Source: Bolinopsis microptera (taxonomy: Eukaryota > Ctenophora > Tentaculata > Lobata > Bolinopsidae). From it: DNA of 64,000 bases. Shown piece after piece: positions 62,677 through 64,000 of this stretch. Within the stretch, counting starts at the first letter, position 1, and each line of letters begins with the position of its first letter. The position numbers and the translations under genes were made by a program. The DNA is taken from positions 6,815,246 through 6,879,245 of the forward strand of contig NC_087081.1 of NCBI RefSeq assembly GCF_026151205.1, written 5' to 3'. Below the pieces are notes generated by a model. It saw only the letters and a program-made list of their open reading frames with translations, did no database searches and was not told the origin of the DNA.

Positions 62677-62985
62677 AGCTTTCAGAATCTAGAGATTATT
62701 TGAATCAAATCGAACACAAAGGACCAACATAGATTAAATGTTTGATAATGGCTTAAATCGGTCTTTTCGCAAATGGGTAGGGTTTGCAGTTTAGATAGCC
62801 ATGTGGCACGCTGCAACTAAATTATTGAAGAAATTCTTCTCAAATAATTTAGTACGAGAAGAATTTCTCGTACTAAAGAGACAAAGAAAGCTTTCAGAAT
62901 CTAGAGATTATCTGATTCAAATCGAACACAAAGAACCAAAATAGATTAATTGTTTGCTAATGGCTTAAATCGGTCTTTTCTTCAA
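62677..62985. repeat. Paired 97-bp direct repeats around hairpins
   Basis: The segment AAAGCTTTCAGAATCTAGAG ... GGCTTAAATCGGTCTTTTC occurs at 62677-62774 and 62889-62985. Between them is a copy of the 45-bp block also found at 61932 (TAGGGTTTGCAGTTTAGATA) and the hairpin TTAGTACGAGAA / TTCTCGTACTAA at 62849-62876. Confidence 0.8.
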
Positions 62986-64000
62986 AAAACTATTACGAAA
63001 TTTCTTCAGAAAACTATTACGAAATGTTCTTTTTTGAATTCACTACATCCATCTTATATAACCATGATATTTTGACTCATGGTCAAACTCAAAGGTCTCA
63101 TTGATATTCATGTAAAAAGAAAAAAAATTAAATAAATTTCTAGCTCGAACACAATCCCCTTTACTCATTTCTCAAGACTACTTTAACTACCGTTCACTAA
63201 ACCTTGACTGCGACTTCGTTAACAAGGTTTGGCCGGTAGAGGGTCTGTAGTAGTCCCATTACCTTAGTATTGCTGTACATGTACTGCACAATCCCATTGC
63301 ACAAATTTTAAGAAAAAGTTTTGTCTCGTCAAGCTGATTACGATTCTGTATAAAGTATTTTTTAAAAAACTGACACTTAGAGTTATAATAGGTATTTTAA
63401 GCCTTAAAGTTAAATTTGCCATTTTTGGCCCTTTTTTACATGAATATTTTATCTTACTAAGACCTTTGAGGCCATATTTCGTACCTTAAATCTCAAAATT
63501 GAGATAAATCCGGTTTCAAAAACTTGGACATGATCATCAGCTACACTCACAAGAATTTTTGGAACGATATCTCAAGACTTGTGCTTTTGTGTGATTGGTA
63601 GCATGTACATATTTGTCCACCGTGAAAATTTCTGCTTCTCTCGACCTTATTTGGTTTGTAACTTCGTCATCTATTGTTCAATTATATAATCCTTTAGAGG
63701 GCTTTTTATATGGATTGATATCAGTTTTAAGTAAAAATATCAGTCAAAAACCTTGAAAAATGACTAAAACTACTACAGTGACAGACTTTACCAAATTGAA
63801 AGAAATCTCAAAAAGAAAAAGCGAATCTTTTCGAAAGTGCGTACTGTCGAAATATTTATTATACATTTTCATAGTTTGAAGACAAATCGAGGGTCCAACC
63901 AAAAAAGGTTTAATTAGTGTTATGTATGATGTTATGTATAATTTACTATTTTGTAATCTAGCACCGCAAATATTTAACATTTTGCCGCGAATTTCCGATT
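62986..64000. other. Noncoding, no gene recognised
   Basis: AT-rich. The 78-codon minus frame at 63744-63980 has no recognisable feature or splice support. Confidence 0.4.

Overview
The window is eukaryotic, almost certainly metazoan DNA: AT-rich, with coding sequence split by GT-AG introns and noncoding space filled by short transposons, SINEs and tandem arrays. The coding content fits an aquatic invertebrate: a Na,K-ATPase alpha N-terminus, a single-exon LDL-receptor-A/7TM receptor of the relaxin/GRL101 type, and a small secreted protein. Nothing in the sequence fixes the phylum; a cnidarian or lophotrochozoan is a guess. Exons were assembled by hand by matching reading phase across GT and AG sites, so each gene model is a hypothesis that RNA data could test.

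Layout. Minus strand, 4-16 kb, four genes: (i) the 5' end of a P-type Na,K-ATPase alpha gene (3962-4991) running off the left edge; (ii) an unrecognised gene (7843-11082) with two possible first exons, the proximal one about 230 bp below an array of eight CACGTG boxes; (iii) a complete three-exon gene for a 166-residue secreted protein (12466-13550) with TATA boxes; (iv) a short two-exon gene (15208-16262). Plus strand, about 17-57 kb: one large gene of at least nine exons (17085-57350) for a disordered, Ser/Thr-rich protein of about 880 residues with two RVxF-like PP1-docking motifs. Its introns hold most of the repeats: a 7.2-kb 31-bp satellite, a composite octamer array, a 2-kb pyrimidine array, hAT-like and other MITEs, a SINE and a broken LINE. 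Minus strand, 58.0-61.3 kb: the LDLa/7TM receptor, convergent with the large gene. The right end is repeats only.

The most unusual signal is a recurring pattern. Three independent tandem arrays (31 bp x about 232, 47 bp x 7, and 72-89 bp x 3) each have as their exon-proximal member the 3' splice site of a coding exon and extend from it into the intron. In the largest, every unit has a branch-point-like CTAAT, a pyrimidine tract and a terminal TAG, and the last TAG is the phase-matched acceptor of a coding exon. This is effectively a satellite of splice acceptors inside a gene.
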